The notes under the pieces are model-generated. The model saw only the letters and a program-made list of their open reading frames with translations, ran no database searches and had not been told where the DNA came from. The position numbers and the translations under genes were made by a program. DNA of 64,000 nucleotides from Amycolatopsis eburnea. Its GTDB lineage: Bacteria > Actinomycetota > Actinomycetes > Mycobacteriales > Pseudonocardiaceae. The stretch spans positions 992,001-1,056,000 of the forward strand of contig NZ_RSEC01000058.1 in the NCBI RefSeq assembly GCF_003937945.1. Reading direction: 5' to 3'. Each line of letters begins with the position of its first letter. The first letter of the stretch is position 1. Of the stretch, positions 7,091 to 14,874 are shown piece by piece.

Positions 7091-8430
7091 ACGAGCGCGC
7101 GCTTGTCGACCTTGCCTACTTCGGTGAGCGGCAGCGCGCCGACGAAGTCCACGGCCGCCGGGACGTAGTGCTCCCGGCCGAAGGCGGCCCGGGCGCGGGC
7201 CCGGACGTCCTCGGCGGTGACCGGCCCGGTGGCCACGACGACGGCGTGCAGCAGCTGCCCGTCCGGGCCGGGGACGCCGAAGACGGCCGCGGCCGCGATC
7301 GCCGGGTGCGCCGCGATGGCGTGCTCGACGACGGTCGTGGGGACCTTCGTGCCGTGCTCGCCGACCACGACGACGTCGTCCGCGCGGTCGAGCAGGTACA
7401 GGTAGCCTTCGTCGTCGAAGCGGCCGAGGTCGCCGGTGCGCAGCCAGCCGGCGCCGACGTCCGGGCCGTCGAGGTAACCGTCCATCATGGACAGTCCGCG
7501 CACTTCGACCTCGCCGTCGGCGGTGAGCCGGGCCTCCATGCCGGGCACGACCCGGCCGACCGAGCCCAGCCGCTCCGGCCGGTCGATCAGCTCGGCCGCG
7601 GAGATGCTCGCGATCATCGGGGCTTCGGTGAGGCCGTAGCCCTGGCCGACGACCGGCCCGAACACGTCGAGGGCCTGCGCGAGCCGGTGCGGCGGCAGCG
7701 GCGCGGCGCCGAGGGACAGCGAGCGGACGCTGCTGAGGTCGGTGCGTGCGCGCGCGGGGTGGTCGAGGACGGCCGCCAGCCGCGGCGGGGTCAGCGAAAG
7801 CGTGTCGATCTGGTGCTCCTGGATCGCGGCGAGGACCGCGCCCGCGTCGAAGCCGTCGTGCACCACCACGGTGTCGCGCCGCAGCAGAGCGCCGAGCACG
7901 GTGGCGTTGCCGGTCATGTGCGTCATCGGGGCGACGAGCAGCGTGCGGCCCGGGCCGTCCGGGGACGGCGCGAAGATGTGCGCCATGCCGTCGTAGATGC
8001 CGCTGTGGCGGATGAGCTTGGGGGTGCCGGTGGTGCCACCGGTGGGGAAGAGCAGGCGGACGGCGTCCGGCGGGTCGAGCGGCTCGGGCTCGCCGTCGAG
8101 GTCGTCGAGGGTGCGGACGTCTTCGCCGGGCCAGTGGTGCGGGCGGTCGGTGACGACGGTGGTCACGCCCGGGTACCGCTGGCCGTCCGGCGCGGAGGCC
8201 GGGACCAGGAGGACGGTCGCCCCGCGCAGCAGGGCGGCGAGCTGGACGAGGACCGTCTCGGGGCGGTTGCGGAGGTCGACCGCGACGACGCCGGTCCCGC
8301 CGAGGCCCGCGTGCAGCCGGCGGAGGCGGTCGCGGGCCTGGTGGTAGGTCGTGACGCTGTCCTGGATGAACAGCGGGCGGTCCCCGCCGTCGTCCAGTGC
8401 GTCGAGGACCTTCGTCAGGAAGAAGCTCAC
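6991..8430 (-). CDS. AMP-dependent acyl-CoA ligase / synthetase (class I adenylate-forming)
   Basis: A 479-residue adenylating enzyme that would activate a carboxylic acid as acyl-AMP and pass it to CoA or another thiol. Motifs in order: LLFPTGGTTGTPKLIRHSG (phosphate-binding loop, about residues 137-155), GYGLTEAPM (A5), GWLRTGDLGRFDDEGYLYLLDRADD (A7-A8) and PLTEVGKVDKRAL with the catalytic Lys (A10). It is shorter than typical long-chain ligases, with a compact N-terminus starting at GTG 8430. The C-terminal 33 residues after the A10 motif are encoded over the 3' end of ilvD (100-bp convergent overlap), so this tail is probably a late extension. Substrate unknown. Confidence 0.85.
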   Translation of the reverse strand: MSFFLTKVLDALDDGGDRPLFIQDSVTTYHQARDRLRRLHAGLGGTGVVAVDLRNRPETVLVQLAALLRGATVLLVPASAPDGQRYPGVTTVVTDRPHHWPGEDVRTLDDLDGEPEPLDPPDAVRLLFPTGGTTGTPKLIRHSGIYDGMAHIFAPSPDGPGRTLLVAPMTHMTGNATVLGALLRRDTVVVHDGFDAGAVLAAIQEHQIDTLSLTPPRLAAVLDHPARARTDLSSVRSLSLGAAPLPPHRLAQALDVFGPVVGQGYGLTEAPMIASISAAELIDRPERLGSVGRVVPGMEARLTADGEVEVRGLSMMDGYLDGPDVGAGWLRTGDLGRFDDEGYLYLLDRADDVVVVGEHGTKVPTTVVEHAIAAHPAIAAAAVFGVPGPDGQLLHAVVVATGPVTAEDVRARARAAFGREHYVPAAVDFVGALPLTEVGKVDKRALVQLVTAPSDDDLTSLTYLPSTPSGNLFGNGSQP

Positions 8431-8443
8431 GCCGGGACGGTAC

Positions 8444-8857
8444 TCAGTCCTGGTAGGAGAGCTTCTCCAGCTCGGTGTCGAAGTCGAACCAGTCGCTCTC
8501 GCTGCCGGCCGGGACGACGTCGTAGGTCCGGTCCAGGAAGGCCGCGATCTCCTTCGCGGGCGCCTCGAGCACGGCGGCGCCGTCGGGGGAGGTCAGCTCG
8601 ACGACGACCAGGGCGGGGTCGCCGGCGGGCCCGATCCGGACGTCGCCGTCGCCGCAGCGGGCGAGCAGGCCGTCGGCCAGCAGGTCGCGGCCGAACAGCC
8701 ACCGGACCGCGCTCGGGCCGGCGTGCAGCACCACGGCGACCGCGTACGGGTCCCGGGTGTCGTACTCCAGCTCGGCGGGAACCGGCCGCGGACCGGCCCC
8801 GAAGGTGCGCAGGGCGAAGTCGAGGCTGGCGCTGGTCACGCTGTGCGGGTCGCTCAT
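8444..8857 (-). CDS. SsgA-like (SALP) sporulation / cell-division regulator
   Basis: A 137-residue protein of the SsgA-like family, which in sporulating actinomycetes controls sporulation septation by guiding SsgB/FtsZ assembly. The diagnostic core is seen in PVPAELEYDTRDPYAVAVVLHAG, then VRWLFGRDLLADGL and SPDGAAVLEAPAKEIAAFLDRTYDVVPAGSE. Length and the absence of any extension fit SsgB-like members best, but I cannot decide between SsgB and other SALPs without comparison. ATG start at 8857. It lies 13 bp upstream of the AMP-ligase gene in the same direction and may be cotranscribed. The presence of this gene supports a mycelial, developmentally complex host. Confidence 0.88.
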   Translation of the reverse strand: MSDPHSVTSASLDFALRTFGAGPRPVPAELEYDTRDPYAVAVVLHAGPSAVRWLFGRDLLADGLLARCGDGDVRIGPAGDPALVVVELTSPDGAAVLEAPAKEIAAFLDRTYDVVPAGSESDWFDFDTELEKLSYQD

Positions 8858-9003
8858 CGGACCCCCTTTGCTACTCGTCGGTTAACTTCGGCTTGTTCCA
8901 GGGATAACGCATAGTGAGGTCAACGCCCAGCGTTCCGAAAAACTTTCACACTTCGGGGTGATCAAGAAGTGTCGGAGGTCACCGTCGGCATGGCCGAACG
9001 GGC

Positions 9004-9161
9004 ACTTTCCCCGCCGGCTGACCGGGCCCCGGCAAAGTCGCCGGGCGGCCCTGCGGTGTCTTGAATGAGTCATTCAGGACCTCCGAAGACCTGAATGAGT
9101 CATTCAGGACGTCGGCGAAGCCGCCACGGGGCAAACCGCCGCGACTTTCCCCGCCGGCTGA
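9004..9161. repeat. Palindromic and direct intergenic repeats (family B)
   Basis: The 483-bp gap 8858-9340 between divergent genes has no supported gene. Two palindromes built on TGAATGAGTCATTCA lie at 9062-9080 and 9090-9108; the second is a perfect 9+1+9 palindrome with centre G. They are flanked by two exact copies of the 18-mer ACTTTCCCCGCCGGCTGA (9004-9021 and 9144-9161), 140 bp apart. The rest should contain the promoters of the SsgA-like gene (AT-richer around 8880-8960) and of sigK, but no clear hexamers stand out. Confidence 0.75.
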
Positions 9162-9340
9162 TGCGCGGCGGAGCTTCACGTCCCGAGCTTTCGGAGCCGC
9201 CGCGCCGCCGGATGGGTCCGCGCCCCGGAGTTGGGCCTTCCGGGTGGGAAGGGCCACTGCCCACCAGTCCGCGCCGCCGTCCGGCCGCGAACCCCTGCCG
9301 AGGCCGGAGGGCGTGGTGGGTGACGTGGAGGGTGCCGGAC

Positions 9341-9937
9341 ATGGGTGAGCGTGGACGGCTACGGCTGCATCCGGGCGAAACGCCGGCGCTCGCGCCGAGC
9401 GCCGAAGAACTGCTGCGGCGGGTGGCGGCGGGGGACGAGGCGGCGTTCTCGTCGCTCTACGACCTCGTCGCCGGTCCGGTGCTCGGGCTGGTGACGCGCG
9501 TGCTGCGCAACCACGCGCAAGCCGAGGAAGTGGCTCAGGAGGTGCTGGTGGAGGTGTGGCGCAAGGCCGCGAGGTACGTCCCGGAGCGCGGGAGCGCGCT
9601 TTCGTGGGTGCTGACGATCGCGCACCGCCGGGCCGTCGACCGCGTGCGCTCGCACCAGGCCGTGCTCGACCGGGAGGACCGGGCCGGGCGGATGGACGTG
9701 CGGCGGCCGTTCGACGAGGTCACCGAGTCCACTTTGGCCGGCCTGGACCAGCAGCGGGTGCGGCAGTGCCTGTCCGCGCTGACCGAGCTGCAGCGCGAGT
9801 CGATCGTGCTCGCCTACTACAACGGCTACACCTACCCCGAGGTCGCTGAGGTGCTGAAGGTGGCGCCGGGGACCGTGAAGACCCGGATCCGCGACGGCCT
9901 GATCCGCCTGCGTGACTGCTTGGGGGTGGACCGATGA
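9341..9937 (+). CDS. sigK: ECF sigma factor SigK
   Basis: A 198-residue ECF sigma factor, group SigK. Region 2 is at about residues 40-105 (FSSLYDLVAGPVLGLVTRVLRN, AEEVAQEVLVEVWRKAARY, SWVLTIAHRRAVDRVRSHQA) and region 4 at about 135-195 (LTELQRESIVLAYYNGYTYPEVAEVLKVAPGTVKTRIRDGLIRLRD). The ATG at 9341 is preceded by GGAGGG at 9327-9332; earlier in-frame codons run through the repeat region. The next gene encodes its RskA-type anti-sigma factor with a 4-base overlap. In Mycobacterium SigK drives the MPT70/MPT83 fasciclin antigens; a fasciclin lipoprotein gene lies 2.5 kb downstream here, which supports the assignment. Confidence 0.92.
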   Translation: MGERGRLRLHPGETPALAPSAEELLRRVAAGDEAAFSSLYDLVAGPVLGLVTRVLRNHAQAEEVAQEVLVEVWRKAARYVPERGSALSWVLTIAHRRAVDRVRSHQAVLDREDRAGRMDVRRPFDEVTESTLAGLDQQRVRQCLSALTELQRESIVLAYYNGYTYPEVAEVLKVAPGTVKTRIRDGLIRLRDCLGVDR

Positions 9938-10632
9938 CCGCCGAGCTGCACACGCTGACCGGGGCCTACGCGCTCGACGCCGTGTCCGATGTGGACCGCG
10001 CGGAGTTCGAACGGCACCTCGGGGAGTGCGCCGCCTGCCGCCAGGAGGTCGAGGAGCTGCGCGCGACCGGCGCCCGGCTCGGCGTGGCCGCCGAGGTGAC
10101 TCCGCCGCCGGAGCTGAAGCTGGTGGTGCTCGCCGACGTGGCCCGCACCCGCCAGCTGCCGCCGCGGGTGCCCGTGGTGCGCAAGCTCAGCCGCGCCAAG
10201 ACGTGGCAGCTGCGCGTCGCGCTGTTCGGCGCCGCCGCGGCGGCCGTGGTGGGGGTGGTCGTGGCGGGCGTGCAGACCACGACCGTCCCGCGGCAGCAGG
10301 CGGATCCGGTGCTGGCCGCCCCGGACGCCACGGCGATCCGGAGCTCCGGCCAGGGCAGCGCGACGCTCGTGGTGTCCCGCAGCCGCCACCAGGCCGTGCT
10401 GCTCGCGTCCGGCCTGCCCGCCCTCGACACGGCGCACGTCTACCAGGTCTGGCTGATCGGCAAGGGCGGCGCGCACTCGGCCGGCCTGATGCAGCCGGAG
10501 TCCCCGGACCGCATGCGCCCGATGGCGACCACGGTGCCGCCGGACGTCGACCGGATCGGCATCACGGTCGAGCCCGCGGGCGGTTCCGCGGGCCCGACAA
10601 CCCCGGCGGTCACCCGGATAGACCTGACCTGA
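9934..10632 (+). CDS. rskA: Membrane anti-sigma-K factor RskA
   Basis: A 232-residue single-pass membrane anti-sigma factor that should hold SigK inactive at the membrane until regulated proteolysis releases it. The cytoplasmic part carries the zinc anti-sigma motif HLGECAAC (His28, Cys32, Cys35), the transmembrane helix spans about residues 92-113, and the extracytoplasmic RskA domain shows HVYQVWLIGKGGAHSAGLM and ends with a conserved IGITVEPAGGS segment. The start overlaps the sigK stop by 4 bases (ATGA), giving translational coupling and fixed stoichiometry. Family length and topology are normal. Confidence 0.92.
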   Translation: MTAELHTLTGAYALDAVSDVDRAEFERHLGECAACRQEVEELRATGARLGVAAEVTPPPELKLVVLADVARTRQLPPRVPVVRKLSRAKTWQLRVALFGAAAAAVVGVVVAGVQTTTVPRQQADPVLAAPDATAIRSSGQGSATLVVSRSRHQAVLLASGLPALDTAHVYQVWLIGKGGAHSAGLMQPESPDRMRPMATTVPPDVDRIGITVEPAGGSAGPTTPAVTRIDLT

Positions 10633-10640
10633 CCACGGAA

Positions 10641-10722
10641 CGCCCCAATGTGGCGTTGGTTGCGTCCAACGCACCGAACGCCACATTGGGTGCGCTGGAC
10701 GCACCGAACGCCACATTGGGGC
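10641..10722. repeat. Interspersed palindromic repeat (family C) between rskA and the molybdoenzyme gene
   Basis: GCACCGAACGCCACATTGGG occurs twice (10671-10690 and 10701-10720, a 30-bp period), and an inverted copy of its core (CCCAATGTGGCGTT, 10644-10657) lies just upstream, so the region can form a long stem with alternative partners. It starts 9 bases after the rskA stop and ends 29 bases before the next start. It may stop or attenuate sigK-rskA transcription. Confidence 0.8.
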
Positions 10723-10750
10723 GTATCCCCAGACCCTGAACAGGAGCGCG

Positions 10751-12313
10751 ATGAGCACCTCGACTGCCGACCGGCCGGTAGCGGCCGAACCCCGGCTGCG
10801 CCGCTGGGTCGCCGCGGCGCTGGGCGTCGTGGCGCTCGCCGCGGCGCTCGCGGCGGGGCACCTGATCGCCGGGCTGGTCGGCGTCAACGCGTCGCCGTAC
10901 CTGGCGGTCGGCAACGGCGCGATCGACCTGACCCCGGTGGGGCTCAAGGACTTCGCGGTCCGCACCTTCGGCACCTACGACAAGCTCGTGCTGCTGTCGG
11001 GGATGGCCGTCGTCATGGTGGCCGTCGCGGCGGTGGCGGGCCTGCTCTCCCGCCGCACGCCGTGGCCCGGGATCGTCGTGATCAGCGGGTTCGGCCTGGT
11101 CGGGCTCGTCGCGGTGTACGCCCGGCCCGACCTCGGCGCGGTCGCGCTGCTCGCCCCGCTGGCGAGCCTGGTCGCCGGCGTCGCGGTGTTCGTCTTGCTG
11201 CACCGCCTGGCCCGGCGCGAGGTCGGGCCCGAACCCGCGGCCGGCTCCTCGCGCCGGACGGTCCTGCTGGCCGGCGCCGGGGTCGTCGCCGGGGCCGGGG
11301 TGGCGGGGTTCGGCGGGCAGCTGCTCGCCGGCAGCCGGGACGCGGCGTCGTCGCGGGCGGCGGTCGGGCGGCTGGTCCCGGTGCGCACGGCGCCGATGAT
11401 CCCGGCCGACGCCGACTTCGCGAAGCTCGGCACGCCCACCTTCGTCACCCGCAACGCCGACTTCTACCGCGTGGACACCGCGTTGTCGGTCCCGCAGGTC
11501 CGCACCGAAGACTGGAGCCTGCGGCTGCACGGCATGGTGGACCGCGAAATCCGGTACCGCTACGGCGACATCCGGAACCGGCCGCTCGTCGAGCGCACCA
11601 TCACCATGACCTGCGTGTCCAACGAAGTCGGCGGCACCTACGTGTCCACCGCGAACTTCATCGGCGTCGACCTGGCCGACCTGCTGGAGGAAGCCGGGGT
11701 GCGCCCGGGTGCCGAGCAGCTCTATTCGTCCAGTGTGGACGGCTGGACGTCGGGCAGCCCGGTCGCCGCGGCGCTGGACCGCGGGCGCGGCGCCATGCTC
11801 GCCATCGGGATGAACGGCGAGCCGCTGCCGATCGAGCACGGATTCCCGGCGCGGCTCGTCATCCCCGGCTTGTACGGGTACGTGTCGGCCACGAAATGGG
11901 TGGCCGACCTCGAAGTGACGACCTGGCGGGCCCGGCAGGCCTACTGGCTGAAACGCGGCTGGGGTCGCGAAGCGCCGATCAAGACGGAATCGCGGATCGA
12001 CACGCCGAAGGGTTTCGAAACCGTCCCGTCGGGGAAAGTCCGCGTGGCGGGGATCGCCTGGGCGCAGCACACCGGGATCGCGAAGGTCGAGGTGCGGATC
12101 GACGACGGGCCGTGGCGCGAAGCCATGCTGTCGCAGGAAGTCAACCTCGACACCTGGCGCATGTGGTGGGCCGAGTTCGACGCCGGGCCCGGCGGGCACC
12201 AGGTCGTCTGCCGGGCGACCGACAAAAGCGGGTACACGCAGACCGAAATGCGCGCCGGCACCGTTCCCGACGGCGCGACCGGGTGGCACAGCATCGCATT
12301 CACCGCGCGGTGA
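10751..12313 (+). CDS. Membrane-bound molybdopterin-dependent oxidoreductase (sulfite oxidase family)
   Basis: A 520-residue protein. The N-terminal 180 residues hold four or so hydrophobic segments (VAAALGVVALAAALAAGHLI, LVLLSGMAVVMVAVAAVAGLL, GIVVISGFGLVGLVAVYA, LLAPLASLVAGVAVFVLL), followed by a second hydrophobic/Gly-rich stretch after SSRRTVLLAGAG. The extracytoplasmic molybdopterin domain contains TITMTCVSNEVGG with the Mo-ligand Cys, VPTG-like substrate-channel residues, and KWVADLEVTTW; a C-terminal dimerisation domain covers roughly residues 415-515. It probably acts as a reductase or oxidase on a sulfur- or nitrogen-oxo compound at the cell surface; the physiological substrate is unknown. 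It sits inside the sigK-rskA-fasciclin group. Confidence 0.88.
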   Translation: MSTSTADRPVAAEPRLRRWVAAALGVVALAAALAAGHLIAGLVGVNASPYLAVGNGAIDLTPVGLKDFAVRTFGTYDKLVLLSGMAVVMVAVAAVAGLLSRRTPWPGIVVISGFGLVGLVAVYARPDLGAVALLAPLASLVAGVAVFVLLHRLARREVGPEPAAGSSRRTVLLAGAGVVAGAGVAGFGGQLLAGSRDAASSRAAVGRLVPVRTAPMIPADADFAKLGTPTFVTRNADFYRVDTALSVPQVRTEDWSLRLHGMVDREIRYRYGDIRNRPLVERTITMTCVSNEVGGTYVSTANFIGVDLADLLEEAGVRPGAEQLYSSSVDGWTSGSPVAAALDRGRGAMLAIGMNGEPLPIEHGFPARLVIPGLYGYVSATKWVADLEVTTWRARQAYWLKRGWGREAPIKTESRIDTPKGFETVPSGKVRVAGIAWAQHTGIAKVEVRIDDGPWREAMLSQEVNLDTWRMWWAEFDAGPGGHQVVCRATDKSGYTQTEMRAGTVPDGATGWHSIAFTAR

Positions 12314-12334
12314 CCCGGATCACCCGATCGGGCG

Positions 12335-12362
12335 CCAATCCGCTTTCCGAGTAGTTCCGAAT
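12335..12362 (+). promoter_or_regulatory. SigK-like promoter of the fasciclin lipoprotein gene
   Basis: CCAATCC at 12335-12341, a 15-base spacer and CCGAAT at 12357-12362 closely resemble the mycobacterial SigK promoter as I remember it (CCATCC about 16-17 bases before CCGAAT). Transcription would start near 12369, about 38 bases before the GTG at 12407. The neighbouring sigK gene makes this the natural sigma factor. Consensus recalled from the literature, not checked. Confidence 0.5.
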
Positions 12363-12406
12363 ACCGGACAAGAAGAAGTTCCAAGCTCATTGTGGGAGTG
12401 ATTTTC

Positions 12407-13075
12407 GTGACCAAGCTTCGTGTCGCCGGAATCGGCGTCGCCGCTGTCGCCGCCCTTTCGCTGACCGCGTGCAGCAGCAGCGACACCGCTTCGTCGGGCA
12501 GCTCCAGCAGCTCGATGGCGCCGTCGTCGTCGATGGCCGCGCCGTCCTCCAGCGCGGCCGCCGCGGACGGCGTGACCACCAACGCCGACGTGTTCGGTCC
12601 GGCCTGTTCCCAGCTGCCGCAGGGTTCCGCGCCCGGTTCGCTGGACTCGATGGGCCCGCAGCCGGTCGCCTCGGCCGCGTCGACCAACCCGCTGCTGACC
12701 AAGCTGGTGGCCGCGGTCAAGGCCACCAACCTGGTCGACACGCTCAACAGCCAGCAGGCCATCACGGTGTTCGCGCCGGCCGACCCGGCGTTCGCCGCGC
12801 TGGGCGACGCCAAGTTCAACGAGCTGGCCGGCAAACCCGCCGAGCTGGCGCCGATCCTGCAGTACCACGTCGTCGGCAAGCGCTACGACGCCAAGGGCCT
12901 CGCGTCCGCGGGCTCGCTCGACACGCTGAACACCGCCGGCGGCCCGCTGAAGATCGAGGGTTCGGGTGAGAACATGACCGTCAACGGCGCGAAGATCCTG
13001 TGCGGCAACATCCCCACGAAGAACGCCACGGTCTTCGTGATCGACAAGGTGCTGACCCCGGGCACCAACAAGTAG
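12407..13075 (+). CDS. Fasciclin-domain surface lipoprotein (MPT83-like)
   Basis: A 222-residue lipoprotein: signal peptide with lipobox LTAC (Cys22), a Ser/Ala-rich low-complexity linker to about residue 60, then one FAS1 domain (NPLLTKLVAAVKATNLVDTLNSQQAITVFAPADPAFAAL, ILQYHVVGKRY, LKIEGSGENMTVNG, ATVFVIDKVL). Two further cysteines (PACSQLP and KILCGNI) could form a disulfide, as in MPT70/MPT83. FAS1 proteins act in surface adhesion or envelope interactions. GTG start at 12407 with GGGAG at 12394-12398; an in-frame ATG at 12392 overlaps that site. It is the presumed main SigK target here. Confidence 0.9.
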   Translation: MTKLRVAGIGVAAVAALSLTACSSSDTASSGSSSSSMAPSSSMAAPSSSAAAADGVTTNADVFGPACSQLPQGSAPGSLDSMGPQPVASAASTNPLLTKLVAAVKATNLVDTLNSQQAITVFAPADPAFAALGDAKFNELAGKPAELAPILQYHVVGKRYDAKGLASAGSLDTLNTAGGPLKIEGSGENMTVNGAKILCGNIPTKNATVFVIDKVLTPGTNK

Positions 13076-13076
13076 G

Positions 13077-14084
13077 TCAGGAACTCCGGCCCAGCGCCGG
13101 GCCGAGGCGTTCCGCGATGTCGGTGAGGATCTGCACGTAGTCTTCGTGGTCGAAGGTGAACGGCAGGGCGAAAGCCACCTCGTCGACTTCGCGGAACGCC
13201 TCGTGCGCGTGGAGCCGTTCGGCGATCTCGGCCGACGTGCCCACGAAGTCGGGGGAGAAGAGCATCCGGGCCGGGCCCTGCGGTTCGGCCGTGCGGGGCA
13301 GCCGTTTCCGGGCGTATTCCTCGTACTTCGCGCGCTGCTCCGGCGTCGCGCTGTCGGTCGGGATCACGACCAGGCCCTGCGAGACGCGGGCGGACTCGCC
13401 GTCGGGGTGGTGCGCGCGGAACGCTTTGATGTGCGACAGCTGGATTTCCGCGAAGTCCGTGCTGTCGCCTTCGGCCCTGACCACGCTGCTGGTCAGGAAG
13501 TTCATCGCGTGCTTGCCCGCCCACTCGGCCGAGCGCAGGCTCGCGCCGCCGTACCAGAGGCGGTCGCCGAGCCCGGGTGCCTGCGGCTGGACGCGGTCGG
13601 AGAACACCTCGAACCCCTGCGTGCCGCTGAACCCGGTGGCCGGCTTGCCGCGCACGAACCCGAGCAGCCGTTCCACCCGGTCGTAGGAGAAGTCTTCGAC
13701 GTCGGCGGTGTCCGGGTAGAGGGCCTGCTTGACGTCGTCCCACCGCATCGGCGGGCCGACGCTGAGCCCGGGGTTGAGCCGCCCGCCCGACAGCAGGTCG
13801 ACGGTGGCGAGGTCCTCGGCGAGCCGCAGCGGGTTTTCCCAGCCGAGCGGGATGACGGCGGTGCCGAGGTGGATCCGGCTGGTCCGCTGCGACGCGGCGG
13901 CGAGCACGGCGACCGGCGACGAGATGCCGTACTGCAGGTGGCGGTGCCGCACCCAGGCGCTGTCGAACCCGAGCCGCTCACCCAGCTCGATGATCTCGAG
14001 GGTCGACTCGTGCCCCCGCCGCGGGTCGGCCGCGTCGAAGAGGCCGATGGTCAGGAAGCCGAGCTTCCGCAGTGGTCGTGACAC
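13077..14084 (-). CDS. LLM-class flavin-dependent oxidoreductase
   Basis: A 335-residue luciferase-like monooxygenase fold protein. Typical segments are KLGFLTIGLFD at the N-terminus, LGFDSAWVRHRHL, HLGTAVIPLGWENPLRLAEDLATVDLLSGGRLNPGLSVG and the C-terminal EVAFALPF. It would use reduced FMN (or F420) to oxidise or reduce a small organic molecule; the substrate is not evident. Its stop lies one base from the stop of the convergent fasciclin gene. It reads in the same direction as the TetR gene upstream (14130-14783), 45 bp away. Confidence 0.85.
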   Translation of the reverse strand: MSRPLRKLGFLTIGLFDAADPRRGHESTLEIIELGERLGFDSAWVRHRHLQYGISSPVAVLAAASQRTSRIHLGTAVIPLGWENPLRLAEDLATVDLLSGGRLNPGLSVGPPMRWDDVKQALYPDTADVEDFSYDRVERLLGFVRGKPATGFSGTQGFEVFSDRVQPQAPGLGDRLWYGGASLRSAEWAGKHAMNFLTSSVVRAEGDSTDFAEIQLSHIKAFRAHHPDGESARVSQGLVVIPTDSATPEQRAKYEEYARKRLPRTAEPQGPARMLFSPDFVGTSAEIAERLHAHEAFREVDEVAFALPFTFDHEDYVQILTDIAERLGPALGRSS

Positions 14085-14129
14085 CCCGCCGATTCTGCTC
14101 CGGTACGCCGGGGTGTCCCACCTGGTGGA

Positions 14130-14783
14130 CTACCGCAACCGGTCCAGCCCGTCGAGGACGAGGTCCAGGCCGAACTCGAACTCCGCCTGGTCGTCGCACC
14201 AGCCCAGCGTCGAATCCGGGTCGTCGTGGGCGATCTCGCTCAGCATGGCCACCAGGTTCGGCAGCTGCGCGACCACTTCCGGCGGGACCTCGGCCGACGC
14301 GCCCGGGCCGGGGTCGAACGGCTCCTGGCTGAACCCCAGCGCCCGGCTGCCGAGCGCGTGCAGCGCGTGGTGGATCCGGTCGTGCGAGAAGCCGCCTTCG
14401 CGCATCAAGCCGACCAGGTTGTCGTAGTACTTCAGCACCGCCGGGCTCGTCGACGACCGCGTCCCGAACAGCGCCGGGGCCCAGCGGTGGCGGAGGAACA
14501 CCTCGCGGGCGGCGAGGATGCGCCGCCGGGCCGTCAGCTTCCAGTCCGGGCCCGCCTCGAGCGCGGCGACCGCCTCGTTGATCTCCTGGGCCACGACGTC
14601 GACGATCCCGTCGAGCACGTCTTCCTTCTTGGCCACGTGGTAGTAGAGCGACATCGCCTCGGCGCCGAGCTCCTCCGCGAGCCGGCGCATCGTCACCGCG
14701 GGCAGGCCGTGCTCGTCGGCGAGCGCGACGGCCGTGCGGAGGACGCGCTCCCGGCTCAGCGGGATCCGGGCTTCGGTGGTCAC
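14130..14783 (-). CDS. TetR-family repressor
   Basis: A 217-residue TetR/AcrR regulator with N-terminal helix-turn-helix (RVLRTAVALADEHGLPAVTMRRLAEELGAEAMSLYYHVAKKEDVLDGIVD) and a TetR_C-type ligand domain. The GTG at 14783 gives a start at MTTEARIPL; a TTG two codons earlier is possible. It is divergent from the quinone-oxidoreductase-like gene at 14875 and the 91-bp gap carries three copies of one palindrome, so it very probably represses both itself and that gene. The inducer is unknown, possibly an electrophile or quinone given the target. Confidence 0.9.
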   Translation of the reverse strand: MTTEARIPLSRERVLRTAVALADEHGLPAVTMRRLAEELGAEAMSLYYHVAKKEDVLDGIVDVVAQEINEAVAALEAGPDWKLTARRRILAAREVFLRHRWAPALFGTRSSTSPAVLKYYDNLVGLMREGGFSHDRIHHALHALGSRALGFSQEPFDPGPGASAEVPPEVVAQLPNLVAMLSEIAHDDPDSTLGWCDDQAEFEFGLDLVLDGLDRLR

Positions 14784-14793
14784 GCGCAAGATC

Positions 14794-14865
14794 GTACAAC
14801 GTAAGTCTGCCTTGACCCCCCGTCCGGTCCGGAGCTACCTTACGACGTAAGACTTACAACGTAAG
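14794..14865. promoter_or_regulatory. Operators of the divergent TetR repressor
   Basis: CTTACGACGTAAG (14839-14851) and CTTACAACGTAAG (14853-14865) are adjacent 13-bp palindromes, and a partial copy GTACAACGTAAG lies at 14794-14805 beside the TetR start. The downstream pair ends just before the ribosome-binding site GGGAGG of the gene starting at 14875, so binding would block its transcription start region. Confidence 0.8.
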
Positions 14866-14874
14866 GGAGGCGCG

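Noticed and set aside
9062..9108. AP-1-like or regulator binding site read from TGAATGAGTCATTCA
   Set aside because: Two identical palindromes in an interspersed-repeat context are more easily explained as a repeat family than as a specific operator.
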